Shown piece after piece: positions 51,911 to 60,475 of a stretch of 64,000 bases of DNA. The notes beneath the pieces are model-generated. The model did not search any database. It was not told where the DNA came from and saw only the letters and a list, made by a program, of their open reading frames with translations. Position 1 is the stretch's first letter. Every line of letters begins with the position of its first letter. Source of the DNA: JBARDN01 sp963755705 (lineage in GTDB: Bacteria; Desulfobacterota; Binatia; Binatales; Binataceae). The stretch lies in the NCBI GenBank assembly GCA_963755705.1, contig CAVWKW010000001.1, positions 1,612,001 through 1,676,000 of the forward strand, given 5' to 3'. The translations under genes were made by a program, and so were the position numbers.

Positions 51911-52810
51911 GTGCCTCCTGTTTCAATCGAGCGTCGGATTCTGGGACGCACCGGCCTACGCGTCAGCGCGTTAGGGTTCGGCGGATCAGAGACCGGCTAT
52001 GGTGGAACCTCTCCGGAGGACCTTGCCCGGATTTTGAACGACGCGCTCGATAGCGGCCTCAACCTAATCGACACCGCCGCCTGCTACGGCGACGGCGAGG
52101 CGCAACTCGGCGCCGCGATCTCGCATCGCCGCAAAGACGTCATCCTGGCAACGAAATGCGGCCACGCCGCCGGCCTCGCAGGCGATGACTGGGATTCCGC
52201 GATGATCGCCAAAAGCATCGACCGCAGCCTCAAGCGCCTGCGCACCGACTATGTGGACATCATGCAGTTCCACAGCCCCGACGCCGCAACTCTCGACGAT
52301 CCGCGCGTGCTCGAGGTCTTGGCCGGTGCGCGCGCCGCGGGTAAGACGCGATTCATCGCAGTCAGCGCCGACGGCGCCAGCGCGCTCAAAGCGATCGAGC
52401 TGGGAATTTTCGACACGCTGCAGATTTCCGTCAGTATCGCGGATCAGGAAGCGATCGATGTGGCTATTCCCAAAGCGCACGCGCGCGGGATGGGGATTAT
52501 CGCCAAGCGTCCGCTCGCCAACGCCGCGTGGCGCGCCGACAGCCGCGACGCCTACTCGGCGCCCTATCGCGAGCGGCTGGATCGGCTTCGATACGGTTTT
52601 CTGCAGGGCGCCAATACGGCCGCAATCGCGCTGCGCTTTACCCTGTCGGTTCCCGGCATCGCCTGCGCGATAGTAGGCACGACCAAGCCGGGCCGATGGG
52701 CCGAGAACGCGGATTCGCTCGCTGCTGGTCCGCTCGCCGCGGATCAATACGAAGCGATTCGCGCCCGCTGGCGCCAGGTCGCACCGCCCACCTGGACCGG
52801 CCAGCGATAA
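51911..52810 (+). CDS. Aldo/keto reductase
   Basis: 299 residues, TIM barrel. N-terminal RRILGRTGLRVSALGFGG, the catalytic region LIDTAACYGDGEAQLGAAI with Asp and Tyr, and VDIMQFHSPD with the His position are seen; near the end CAIVGTTKPGRWAEN binds NADP(H). Starts with GTG 51911. The substrate is unknown. Confidence 0.88.
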   Translation: MPPVSIERRILGRTGLRVSALGFGGSETGYGGTSPEDLARILNDALDSGLNLIDTAACYGDGEAQLGAAISHRRKDVILATKCGHAAGLAGDDWDSAMIAKSIDRSLKRLRTDYVDIMQFHSPDAATLDDPRVLEVLAGARAAGKTRFIAVSADGASALKAIELGIFDTLQISVSIADQEAIDVAIPKAHARGMGIIAKRPLANAAWRADSRDAYSAPYRERLDRLRYGFLQGANTAAIALRFTLSVPGIACAIVGTTKPGRWAENADSLAAGPLAADQYEAIRARWRQVAPPTWTGQR

Positions 52811-52867
52811 GACCCATGCGGATCGCGACGTTGCGCCGGGTCGCGCGTCGAGTAGAGTAGGGCGGCG

Positions 52868-53254
52868 ATGCGAATCAACCCGGGTCCTTTCGAGCCATTC
52901 GTTTATCTTCTGCAAACCCGTGCGAGCTTCCGGATTATCGGAATCGGCGGCCTCGTCCTTTTCACTATGCTGTTTTTCGCAATCGCATGGCCGCACGGCG
53001 CCAGCTATGTGATCGTCGGCATCATCCTGCTTGCTGCGATGCTCTTCGCACGGACGATCGGGCGCACCGGTGCCGCAGTCGGCGCCAACGAAACCACCCT
53101 CGATGCCGTGCTCGCGGCAATCTACATTTTGTACGGCCTCATCTGGATGTGGCATCGCCCGGCGCTGGGGTTTGTCTTCACGCTATGGGCTCCGCTCGCG
53201 TTCCTGACGACGACTTCTCCAGCGCAGCCCGTATCGGCCGAAAAATCGCAGTGA
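52868..53254 (+). CDS. Small inner-membrane protein
   Basis: 128 residues with about four hydrophobic helices (IIGIGGLVLFTMLFFAIAW, YVIVGIILLAAMLFA, LDAVLAAIYILYGLIWMW, LGFVFTLWAPLAFL). No family recognised. Starts with ATG 52868, 57 bases after the aldo/keto reductase gene. Confidence 0.6.
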   Translation: MRINPGPFEPFVYLLQTRASFRIIGIGGLVLFTMLFFAIAWPHGASYVIVGIILLAAMLFARTIGRTGAAVGANETTLDAVLAAIYILYGLIWMWHRPALGFVFTLWAPLAFLTTTSPAQPVSAEKSQ

Positions 53255-53283
53255 CCGCCTGAAATTCCCTCTCCAGAAAGATT

Positions 53284-53465
53284 CCCTCTCCCCAAAGATT
53301 GGGAGGCGCGGCAAGCAGAATCTCAGACTGCGATTCATCCATAAACGCGGTTTTCCGGCGATCCAGGAATTTAATTCTGTCGGTCCCTCACTCGCGCGTC
53401 ACGGCGATTGCTGAAAGGAGCAATCGCCGCGCCGCGCCGCCCTCTCTCAATCTTTGGGGAGAGGG
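53284..53465. repeat. Nested-palindrome intergenic element, copy B (182 bp)
   Basis: Outer arms 53284-53305 and 53444-53465 form a 22-bp inverted repeat with one mismatch; a 9-bp hairpin lies at 53404-53412 and 53419-53427. The block CGCGCGTCACG and the GCGCCGCGCCGCCCTCTC before the right arm match copy A at 1478-1657, and the size is within 2 bp, while the arms and hairpin have different but self-complementary sequence. A partial extra copy of the left arm, CCCTCTCCAGAAAGATT, precedes it at about 53267. Confidence 0.75.
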
Positions 53466-53529
53466 ACAATCCGGACAGAGCACCATTACGGATTCATGAT
53501 CCCAGCCGATTCTGATCTACAATCTCCTC

Positions 53530-54396
53530 ATGGATATCGCGTGGATTGGAACTGGAATCATGGGCGTGCCGATGGTGCGGCGGCTTATCGCCGCGGGGCA
53601 TCGCGTGCGCGTCTTCAATCGCTCGCTCGAAAAAGCGCGCGCTCTCGCTGCTGACGGCGCGATCGTCGCCGCCGATCCCGCGCAGGCCGCCACCGGCGCC
53701 GCGATCGTTTTCATCATGGTGCCCGATACACCCGATGTTGAAGCGGTCGTCGCGAAGCTCGAGCCGTCGCTCGCGTCCCGACAGACCGTTGTCGACATGA
53801 GCACGATCTCACCCGCCGCCGAGCGCGTAATTTCCGCGCGTCTGCGTGCGCGCGGCATCGATTACATTGACGCTCCGGTCTCCGGCGGAGACGTCGGAGC
53901 GCGCGAGGGCACGCTGACGATCATGGCCGGTGGCGACGAGGAAGCGTTCGCGCGCGTGCGCCCGATTCTGGAGCATCTGGGACATCGCGTGACCTTGATG
54001 GGTCTATCGGGCGCGGGACAGATGACCAAACTCTGCAATCAGGTCGCCGTCGCCGTCACCCTCGAGGCCGCCGCCGAGGCGCTATGCCTGGCGCGCGCAG
54101 GCGGTCTTGATCCCGAACGCGTGCTCGAAGCGATCGGCGCGGGCGCAGCCGCTTCGTGGCAGCTCAAAGCGCTCGGCCCGAAGATCATCGCGCGCGACTG
54201 GACGCCAGGATTCTTCATCAAGCTGGTGCGCAAGGATTTGCGCCTGGTCGCGGAGGCCGCGCGCGACGCGAGGATCGCGCTGCCGGGCCTTCGACTCGCC
54301 GCCTCGATGTTCAACACCGCGGCTGCGATGGGGCATGACATGGACGGCACCCAGGCGATCGCCGCGGCACTCGACACTATCGCCGCCTTGAAGTAG
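53530..54396 (+). CDS. NAD-binding beta-hydroxyacid dehydrogenase (3-hydroxyisobutyrate dehydrogenase-like)
   Basis: 288 residues. Rossmann motif IGTGIMGVPMVRRL, the substrate-loop VSGGDVGAREGTLTIMAGG and the catalytic Lys in GAGQMTKLCNQVAVA match the family. It oxidises a beta-hydroxy acid such as 3-hydroxyisobutyrate or tartronate semialdehyde. Followed 68 bases later by a crotonase, so a role in acyl breakdown is possible. Confidence 0.9.
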   Translation: MDIAWIGTGIMGVPMVRRLIAAGHRVRVFNRSLEKARALAADGAIVAADPAQAATGAAIVFIMVPDTPDVEAVVAKLEPSLASRQTVVDMSTISPAAERVISARLRARGIDYIDAPVSGGDVGAREGTLTIMAGGDEEAFARVRPILEHLGHRVTLMGLSGAGQMTKLCNQVAVAVTLEAAAEALCLARAGGLDPERVLEAIGAGAAASWQLKALGPKIIARDWTPGFFIKLVRKDLRLVAEAARDARIALPGLRLAASMFNTAAAMGHDMDGTQAIAAALDTIAALK

Positions 54397-54464
54397 TACG
54401 AATTCATCACCACGAAAGCATAACCGCCGAAACCATAAACAACCGCATCGGTTTGGAGGCTACG

Positions 54465-55268
54465 ATGGCTACTGATCATCTTCTGTCTGAATTGAAAGAT
54501 CGCGTTCTGTACCTGACGCTCAACCGCCCCGACAAACTCAACGCCATGAGCGGCGAGATGATGTCCGCGCTGGTGGAACACCTGGGAAAGGCCGCGCACG
54601 ACTCGAACGTCGGATGCGTGGTGCTGACCGGCGCAGGCCGCGGCTTCTGCGCGGGCGGCGATATCGGCGGGATGCGCGAGCGCAACGAATCCACCGGCCC
54701 CGCGCCGACGATTGAGGATCGAGTCGCGGGACTGCGCCACGGCGAAGAAGCCTCGCTGATGCTCCATGAGATGCCGAAGCCTACAATCGCGGCGATCAAC
54801 GGGCCGGCCGCGGGCGCGGGACTGAGCCTCGCGATGGCGTGCGACATCCGCGTCGCAGCCGACAACGCTCGCCTCGGCACCGCGTTCGCGAAGGTCGGTT
54901 TTTCGGGCGACTACGGCGGCACCTGGTCGCTCACCCGGCTGGTTGGCTCGGCCAAAGCGCGCGAGCTGTATTTCACCGCGGATATTATCGACGCCGCCGA
55001 AGCACTGCGGATCGGACTGGTAAATCGCGTCGTCCCGGCCGCGGCCTTCCGCGATGAAGTGACCAAGCTCGCGAAAAAGATCGGCAACGGCCCCTCGGTC
55101 GCGTATGGATACATGAAGGCGAACCTGAACGAAGCGATCAGCCACGACTTCCGCCAGCTACTCGATCGCGAAGCCTGGGGCCAAACCATGACCGGCAGGA
55201 CGGAAGACCATCGCGAAGCGGTGAAGGCCTTCCTCGAAAAGCGCGAACCAACCTTCAAGGGGCGGTAA
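54465..55268 (+). CDS. Enoyl-CoA hydratase/isomerase family protein
   Basis: 267 residues. Crotonase oxyanion hole regions GAGRGFCAGGDIGGM and INGPAAGAGLSLAMACDIRVA, and the KVGFSGDYGGTWSL region are present. At the second acidic position this protein has GDYG, where the fatty-acid hydratases have a Glu, so a side reaction other than simple hydration is possible. GGAGG precedes ATG 54465. Confidence 0.9.
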   Translation: MATDHLLSELKDRVLYLTLNRPDKLNAMSGEMMSALVEHLGKAAHDSNVGCVVLTGAGRGFCAGGDIGGMRERNESTGPAPTIEDRVAGLRHGEEASLMLHEMPKPTIAAINGPAAGAGLSLAMACDIRVAADNARLGTAFAKVGFSGDYGGTWSLTRLVGSAKARELYFTADIIDAAEALRIGLVNRVVPAAAFRDEVTKLAKKIGNGPSVAYGYMKANLNEAISHDFRQLLDREAWGQTMTGRTEDHREAVKAFLEKREPTFKGR

Positions 55269-55342
55269 TTCTGAGCGCCGCGGCAAAAATCAGACATCGC
55301 TTTCGCACGCGCGCCGAGGTCGAGAAATTCTGGCGTGAGGTC

Positions 55343-56017
55343 ATGAGCGTCGGCGCGCGTGCGCGTCGCATCAAACGCGACGAAGAGCGGTATTGCCTGG
55401 GGCTCTATGTGCTCGCCCGTGCGACGCACGACCTTATCGATTTTCCCGTGATTGCAGACGAAGGCCAGGGTCCGGATTTCATCATGACCGAAGGCGACAG
55501 CCCGCCCGCCGGACTAGAAGTCACGAAAGCCACCACGCCTGCGCTTCAGCGCGCGATGACACTCTCCGAGCGAACGAACGGCACTCGCGGAGTTGAGCTG
55601 TCCAATGGCGGATGGCTCCGCGGCGAGCGCGAGAAGATCTGGATTTCGCAGGTCCAGGAAGCGATCGAGCGAAAGCTCGACCTCCTGCGGTCGTACCGTA
55701 AAGCGTTGCGGCACGATCTGCTGATCTACGATGACTCAGCGCCGATCGGAGTTGATCGTGAGGTTGTGCTCGCCGAAGCAGGCAAGTGGATTCGCGGTAT
55801 TCGGCCGCGCAGCCCGCTGCTCGGCAAGGTTTCGATCATCATGTCGTTGGACGTTGCGTTTGATGTAGCAGGCAAATGCCGCTTGCTGCCTTTTATCGAC
55901 TGGTCCTCGCCGGAGTCTCTGCCGGATTTCGGCGAGCGCGTGGAATACGCGGGTAGAAAATCGATCACGGATGCAATGGAAGAGGGGAGGCTGCCTGCGT
56001 CCAAGAGTTCGCCGTAA
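55343..56017 (+). CDS. Uncharacterised protein paired with a zeta-toxin-like kinase
   Basis: 224 residues from the first ATG. In the same frame the sequence runs upstream to 55268 with protein-like RFRTRAEVEKFWREV and a CTG or ATT start near 55268-55271 behind AAGGGGCGG, so the real start may be non-ATG. A GPDFIMTEGDSPPAGLEVTK stretch resembles a PD-(D/E)-x-K-like nuclease core but the Lys is off by one, so I do not assign it. The stop codon overlaps the following kinase gene. Function unknown. Confidence 0.6.
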   Translation: MSVGARARRIKRDEERYCLGLYVLARATHDLIDFPVIADEGQGPDFIMTEGDSPPAGLEVTKATTPALQRAMTLSERTNGTRGVELSNGGWLRGEREKIWISQVQEAIERKLDLLRSYRKALRHDLLIYDDSAPIGVDREVVLAEAGKWIRGIRPRSPLLGKVSIIMSLDVAFDVAGKCRLLPFIDWSSPESLPDFGERVEYAGRKSITDAMEEGRLPASKSSP

Positions 56018-56631
56018 TGTCTGCCGTCTCTTGGCTTTGGCTCGTCGCTGGCCCCAATGGTGCAGGCAAAAGCAGTTGCGCGCGGGAGTTGCTGGGGGAG
56101 AGTTTGGAAATCGTGAACCCCGACGTCTTCGCTGTTCGACTTTCTCCACATACGCCGGAAAACGCCGCGCTTCGCGCGGGCCGCGAGGCGATTCAGCGCA
56201 CTCGAAATCTGATCGCGGACGGTCGAACCTTCGCCGTCGAAACAACCCTCTCCGGACGTTCGTACGCGGCGACGGTCCGGCGCGCGAGGTCGCAGGGATT
56301 TCGCATCGGCCTGATCTATATCGGACTCGCAACTGCGCAGCTTGCAATCACTCGCGTGCGCGCCCGGCGCGCAAGAGGCGGTCACGATGTACCCCCAAAC
56401 GACGTGCGCCGTCGTTACGCGAGAGGACTCCGGAACCTCGCTAGTTTTACGGCCCTTGCAGATCGAGCGTTGTTTTTTGACAACTCGTCGAGCAGGCTTC
56501 CACTCAAGCGAATTCTTGAGCTGAACGAAGGCAAGACGATATTCAGACTATCTAGACTGCCCATTTGGATTCGGCAGGCTGTCGGCATGGCCAGCCTGTA
56601 TCGATCGAACCCGAGGCATCGCGGGAGGTAA
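56017..56631 (+). CDS. Zeta-toxin-like P-loop kinase
   Basis: 204 residues. Walker A GPNGAGKSS at residues 12-20, substrate segment IVNPDVFAVRL, FAVETTLSG and the Arg-rich RVRARRARGGHDVPPNDVRRRYARGLRNL lid match the zeta-toxin/UNAG-kinase fold. Zeta toxins phosphorylate UDP-N-acetylglucosamine. No epsilon antitoxin is visible; the upstream overlapping gene is the only partner candidate. Confidence 0.78.
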   Translation: MSAVSWLWLVAGPNGAGKSSCARELLGESLEIVNPDVFAVRLSPHTPENAALRAGREAIQRTRNLIADGRTFAVETTLSGRSYAATVRRARSQGFRIGLIYIGLATAQLAITRVRARRARGGHDVPPNDVRRRYARGLRNLASFTALADRALFFDNSSSRLPLKRILELNEGKTIFRLSRLPIWIRQAVGMASLYRSNPRHRGR

Positions 56632-56638
56632 ACTTTCA

Positions 56639-57439
56639 ATGGATTTCCACACAATCATCTACGACACCCACGACGCGATCGCGAAGATCACGCTCAACCG
56701 GCCCGAGCGGATGAATGGCTACAGCGAGCCGCTGGTCAAAGAGACTCTCGCCGCGATCGATCTCGCGCGTCAGGACGACGCCGTTCGCGTGCTCATCATC
56801 ACCGGCACCGGACGCGCTTTCTGCGCCGGCGGCGATATCAGCGGCTCGCCCGACACCCGCTCGCGCTTCCACGGCCATCCGATGGGCCATCTGCTCGAAA
56901 TGCGCGAAGGCTTTCATCAGCTCGTGCTCTCGCTCAACCGCTTCGACAAGCCCGTGATCGCCTCGGTCAATGGCGCCGCGGTGGCGGGCGGCCTGACGCT
57001 CGCGCTGTGCTGCGATTTCCGCATCGCGTCGGATCAGGCGCGGCTGGGCGACACCGCGCTCAAATTCGGACTTCTGTGCGACGAGGGCGGCGCATATTTC
57101 TTCCCGCGCTTCATAGGGATGGATCGCGCGCTCAAAATGACGATGCTGGCGGAGGTTTATGACGCCAAGACCGCGCTCGAGCTCGGGCTGGTCACCGAAG
57201 TCGTGCCGCATGCGCAACTCGAAGCGCGCACGATGCAGTTCGCGCGCCAACTCGCCGACGGGCCGCCGCTCGCGATCCGGATGGCGAAGCGCATGATGTA
57301 CAAGCAGCAGGAAATGACGCTCGCCAACGCGCTCGAGGACGCCGCGCTCTCTGTGATGATCACAAATCCCTCCGAAGACGTGCGCGAAGGCACCAGCGCA
57401 TTCAGAGAAAAGCGCAAACCAAACTTCAAAGGAAAATAA
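56639..57439 (+). CDS. Enoyl-CoA hydratase/isomerase family protein
   Basis: 266 residues with crotonase motifs GTGRAFCAGGDISGS, VNGAAVAGGLTLALCCDFRIAS and the GLLCDEGGAYFFPRFIG region. Its MAKRMMYKQQ and FREKRKPNFKGK C-terminus resembles the crotonase at 54465 (EKREPTFKGR), suggesting common origin. Begins seven bases after the kinase gene. Confidence 0.9.
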   Translation: MDFHTIIYDTHDAIAKITLNRPERMNGYSEPLVKETLAAIDLARQDDAVRVLIITGTGRAFCAGGDISGSPDTRSRFHGHPMGHLLEMREGFHQLVLSLNRFDKPVIASVNGAAVAGGLTLALCCDFRIASDQARLGDTALKFGLLCDEGGAYFFPRFIGMDRALKMTMLAEVYDAKTALELGLVTEVVPHAQLEARTMQFARQLADGPPLAIRMAKRMMYKQQEMTLANALEDAALSVMITNPSEDVREGTSAFREKRKPNFKGK

Positions 57440-57454
57440 GAGAAGACCTCCACA

Positions 57455-57550
57455 GATTTCATCGATTGCCAGACAGACTTTCAGAAGCGAGCGCCGCAAT
57501 ACGCGGCGCTCGCCGCGTCTCTTAATCAGTGAAATCTGTGTAATCTGTGG
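57455..57550. repeat. Inverted repeat around the short gap before the PNPOx-like gene
   Basis: CACAGATTTCA near 57452 and TGAAATCTGTG near 57531 are inverted copies, with an additional TAATCTGTGG following. It can form a stem between the crotonase and the next gene and may act as a terminator or be an intergenic repeat. Confidence 0.4.
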
Positions 57551-57576
57551 ATTGTCTTAAAAGGAGATATTTCGCC

Positions 57577-57996
57577 ATGCCGATGAAAAAAAGCGCAATC
57601 GACAAGCTTCTGAAAGAACCGCAAATCGCCGTGATCGCCGCGACCGCGCCCGACGGTGCGCCGCACGCCGTGCCGACCTGGTACGAATATCGCGCTGGCG
57701 AAATCGTATTTCACACCGCCGCGAGCGCGTTCAAATACAAATGCCTCGAACACGATCCGCGCATCACCCTGGTCGTCGATACGCGCAAAGCGCCCTACAA
57801 ATGCGTGATCCTGAAAGGCCGGGTCACGATGACCGAAGCCAAAGACGACGCGCGCCTCAAGCGGATGGCGGTGCATTATCTCGGCATAAAAACCGGCGAG
57901 CGCTACGCCAAAGCGATGGGCGGCGGTCCGGTCGTGATCGTGCGTTTCAAGCCCGACCGCGTCATCTCGTGGGATTATTCATCGGAGCGTCCGTAG
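57577..57996 (+). CDS. Pyridoxamine 5'-phosphate oxidase-like flavin/F420-binding protein
   Basis: 139 residues with the split-barrel pattern IAVIAATAPDGAPHAVPTWYEYRAGEIVFHTAASAFKYKCLEHDPRITLVVD. Such proteins bind FMN or F420 and reduce small electrophiles. AAGGAG precedes ATG 57577. Cofactor not determined. Confidence 0.85.
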   Translation: MPMKKSAIDKLLKEPQIAVIAATAPDGAPHAVPTWYEYRAGEIVFHTAASAFKYKCLEHDPRITLVVDTRKAPYKCVILKGRVTMTEAKDDARLKRMAVHYLGIKTGERYAKAMGGGPVVIVRFKPDRVISWDYSSERP

Positions 57997-58105
57997 CGAA
58001 TAAACAGCCTGTCCGTCACCCTGAGCGGAGGGCTGCCCGAGCGAAGGATCTCCGCGAAGCGATTAGTGCGAAGAGCCCGATATAGCTCGGACAAAATCGC
58101 TCCGC

Positions 58106-58921
58106 ATGGACCCGGAGCCACAAATGGAAGATTGGCTCAAAGCGAATCGCGACAAATGGAACAGCGTGGTGGACGTCCACGCGCGCGCTCCGTTCTACAA
58201 CCTCGAAGGTTTCCGGCGCGGCGAGAATGTTCTGTTCCCGCTCGAGCTCGGCGAGGTCGGCGAGGTCCGCGGCAAATCGCTGCTGCATCTGCAATGCCAT
58301 TTCGGGCTCGACACGATGTCGTGGGCGCGCCTGGGCGCGTCCGTCACCGGACTCGATCTCTCCGACCAGGCGATCGATCTCGCACGCAAGCTCTCCGCCG
58401 AGCTCTCGATCCCGGCGAGCTTCGTCCTCGGCAATATCTACGACGCGCCGCGATTGATCGGTGAAAAATTCGACATCGTGTTTCAGTCCTACGGCGCGAT
58501 CTGCTGGCTTCCCGACCTGCGCGGCTGGGCCGAAGTTGTTGCGCACTTCGTGAAGCCGGGCGGGTTCTTCTATATAGCGGATCTGCATCCATTCGCGTCG
58601 GTCTTCTCGGATCTGCCGCAAGCGTCCTCGCCGAGATTCGAATTCGGATACTTTCGCGAAAAGGTTATCGTCAACGAACCCGGGCCGGACTATGCCGACC
58701 CGACTCACATCGTCCAGCATCGCCCCCGCGAATGGATCCACACCGTCGGCAGTATCGTGAATTCGCTGATCGACGCGGGACTGCAAATCGAATTCTTCCG
58801 CGAGCATCGCGAATGCGTCTGGCAGCTGTATCCCTGCGCAAAACGCGGCGCCGACGGGATGTGGCACGTCGAGGGCGACCCGCTGCCGCTAATCTTTTCT
58901 TTGCGCGCCCGCAAACCCTGA
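58106..58921 (+). CDS. Class I SAM-dependent methyltransferase (tandem copy 1)
   Basis: 271 residues. Motif I is LLHLQCHFGLDTMSWARLGASVTGLDLSD, with the conserved acidic residue in GLDLSDQA, then FDIVFQSYGAICWLPDL and HFVKPGGFFYIADLHP. Substrate unknown. A tandem relative follows at 58967 with a segment nearly identical at the nucleotide level. Upstream at 58010-58085 is TCACCCTGAGCGGAGG, resembling a common intergenic repeat. Confidence 0.87.
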   Translation: MDPEPQMEDWLKANRDKWNSVVDVHARAPFYNLEGFRRGENVLFPLELGEVGEVRGKSLLHLQCHFGLDTMSWARLGASVTGLDLSDQAIDLARKLSAELSIPASFVLGNIYDAPRLIGEKFDIVFQSYGAICWLPDLRGWAEVVAHFVKPGGFFYIADLHPFASVFSDLPQASSPRFEFGYFREKVIVNEPGPDYADPTHIVQHRPREWIHTVGSIVNSLIDAGLQIEFFREHRECVWQLYPCAKRGADGMWHVEGDPLPLIFSLRARKP

Positions 58922-58966
58922 ATCGCTGGACCAGCATCTCGCCATGCACTCTTTGGAGTATCTCCG

Positions 58967-59764
58967 ATGGATGATCGGACCAAAATCAATCTCGCGAACT
59001 GGAACGAAAGGGTTCCGGTGCATGTGAACTCCGCCGGGTATCGCGTACAGGAATTCCGCAACGGCGGGCTTCATCTCTATCCGATCGAGCGCGAGGAAGT
59101 GGGCGACGTGCGCGGCAAGTCGCTGCTGCATCTGCAATGCCATTTCGGGATGGACACGATGTCGTGGGCGCGGCTCGGCGCGTCCGTCACCGGACTGGAT
59201 TTCTCGGACCAGGCGGTCGCGGCGGCGCGCAAGCTCAGTGCCGAGCTCAAGATTCCCGCGACTTTTATCTGCTCCGATATCTATGACGCGCCGAACGTGC
59301 TGAAGGAGCAGTTCGATATCGTGTTCACCTCTTACGGTGCGCTCTGCTGGCTGCCCGATCTGAAGCGATGGGCGCAAGTGGCGGCCCATTTCGTCAAACC
59401 CGGCGGCATCTTCTATATCTCGGAATTTCATCCGATGACGCAATGTTTCGATACCGACAATCCCACGGAGCTGAAGTCGCGAATCTCATATTTCGAGACC
59501 GCACAGCAGAATTTTCCTCCGGGTCCGGACTACTCGGACAACTCCGTGACGCTCTCGCACGGCACCCACGAGTGGATGTACACCACCGGCGGCGTGGTTA
59601 CGGCGCTGATCGAGGCGGACCTGCAAATCGAATTCGTGCACGAGCATCCGGTGTGCTGCTTCTCGATCTTTCCCTTCATGGAGCGGGGCGCCGACGGATG
59701 GTGGCGGATCAAGGGCGACCCGATCCCGCTGACGCTCTCGATTCGGGCGCATAAGCCCGCTTGA
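58967..59764 (+). CDS. Class I SAM-dependent methyltransferase (tandem copy 2)
   Basis: 265 residues, related to the preceding gene over its whole length. LLHLQCHFGMDTMSWARLGASVTGLDFSD, FTSYGALCWLPDLKRW and HFVKPGGIFYISEFHPM are shared blocks. The gene starts 45 bases after copy 1. The stop codon region holds the -35 element proposed for the following brnTA module. Confidence 0.87.
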   Translation: MDDRTKINLANWNERVPVHVNSAGYRVQEFRNGGLHLYPIEREEVGDVRGKSLLHLQCHFGMDTMSWARLGASVTGLDFSDQAVAAARKLSAELKIPATFICSDIYDAPNVLKEQFDIVFTSYGALCWLPDLKRWAQVAAHFVKPGGIFYISEFHPMTQCFDTDNPTELKSRISYFETAQQNFPPGPDYSDNSVTLSHGTHEWMYTTGGVVTALIEADLQIEFVHEHPVCCFSIFPFMERGADGWWRIKGDPIPLTLSIRAHKPA

Positions 59765-59789
59765 CGTATTGACATAACGTATATACAAT
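59761..59789 (+). promoter_or_regulatory. Candidate brnTA promoter and operator
   Basis: TTGACG at 59761-59766 and TACAAT at 59784-59789 are a good sigma-70 pair with a 17-base spacer, overlapping the methyltransferase stop codon. A partial palindrome ATTGACATA / TATACAAT fits between them and could bind the antitoxin for autorepression. If correct, the transcript begins after the toxin's ancestral ATG at 59788. Confidence 0.4.
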
Positions 59790-60084
59790 GGAATTCGAGT
59801 GAGACGATACGAAAGCGGCTTCGAATCAAGTCAAGCATGGAATCGACTTCGACGACGCAATCCGAATCTTCGCCGGTCCGACGCTCGAATGGCGTGATCG
59901 CCGCCGTGATTACCGTGAAGAGAGAGTTATCGCGGTCGGGATAGCTAATGCGCCGGTTACTCTCGTCTATACCTGGCGCGGCGACGCAATGAGGATTATT
60001 TCGGCAAGGAGGTCAAATGACCATGAGCGTGAGGCGTATTTTCGCAAGTACCCGTTCGCTCGCTCGCCATCGCGGCACGACTGA
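59788..60084 (+). pseudogene. brnT: BrnT-type toxin with an in-frame stop at codon 5
   Basis: Reading from ATG 59788 the frame is M-E-F-E-stop-D-D-T-K-A-A-S-N-Q-V-K-H-G-I-D-F-D-D-A, and after the stop it remains open to 60084 with RDRRRDYREERVIAVG, TLVYTWRGDAMRIISARRS and NDHEREAYFRKY. Family knowledge: BrnT toxins begin M-x-F-x-W-D and contain this RRxDYGEER...RIISAR pattern, so the TGA at 59800-59802 stands where Trp (TGG) is expected. No ATG, GTG or TTG nearby restores the start. The toxin is therefore probably dead. It overlaps the antitoxin gene. Confidence 0.8.
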
Positions 60085-60475
60085 CTGGGCGCGCCTCGAC
60101 GCGATGACTGATCGCGAGATCGAGCGAGCTGTCGCGGCCGATCCCGACGCCCCACCGATCATGTCCGCAAAGTCATGGCGCGATGCGGTCATCATGCTGC
60201 CGGGATCCAAAGTTCCCGTTTCGCTCAGGATAGATCCCAACGTGCTGCGATGGTTCAAGGCGCATGGGCGCGGCTACCAGACGCTTATGAACGAGGCGCT
60301 CACGTCCTACATGTTCGATCATCTAGTGACGGACCGAGCGGCAACCGCGGAATCGAACCGGCGCGCCCGCGAGGAAACCGTCGGACGGCGAAGAGTCGTG
60401 CGCCGAATCGCACAGCCACGTAATGGAACGCCGAATTCCGCCAAGATTCCACATGCTCGACACCCGCATCTGTGA
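60017..60475 (+). CDS. brnA: BrnA-type antitoxin
   Basis: 152 residues. ADPDAPPIMSAKSWRDAVIMLPGSKVPVSLRIDPNVLRWFKAHGRGYQTLMNEALTSYM contains the BrnA/RHH pattern: strand KVPVSLRID followed by two helices. It neutralises BrnT and represses the operon. It begins inside the toxin gene, the usual overlap. A basic low-complexity tail of about 45 residues extends beyond the family end and overlaps the next gene; the frame ends at 60475. Confidence 0.8.
   Translation: MTMSVRRIFASTRSLARHRGTTDWARLDAMTDREIERAVAADPDAPPIMSAKSWRDAVIMLPGSKVPVSLRIDPNVLRWFKAHGRGYQTLMNEALTSYMFDHLVTDRAATAESNRRAREETVGRRRVVRRIAQPRNGTPNSAKIPHARHPHL

Noticed and set aside
58010..58085. Possible gene or mobile element before the first methyltransferase
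   Set aside because: It only contains a TCACCCTGAGCGGAGG-type intergenic repeat fragment seen in many genomes, with no arms or frame.
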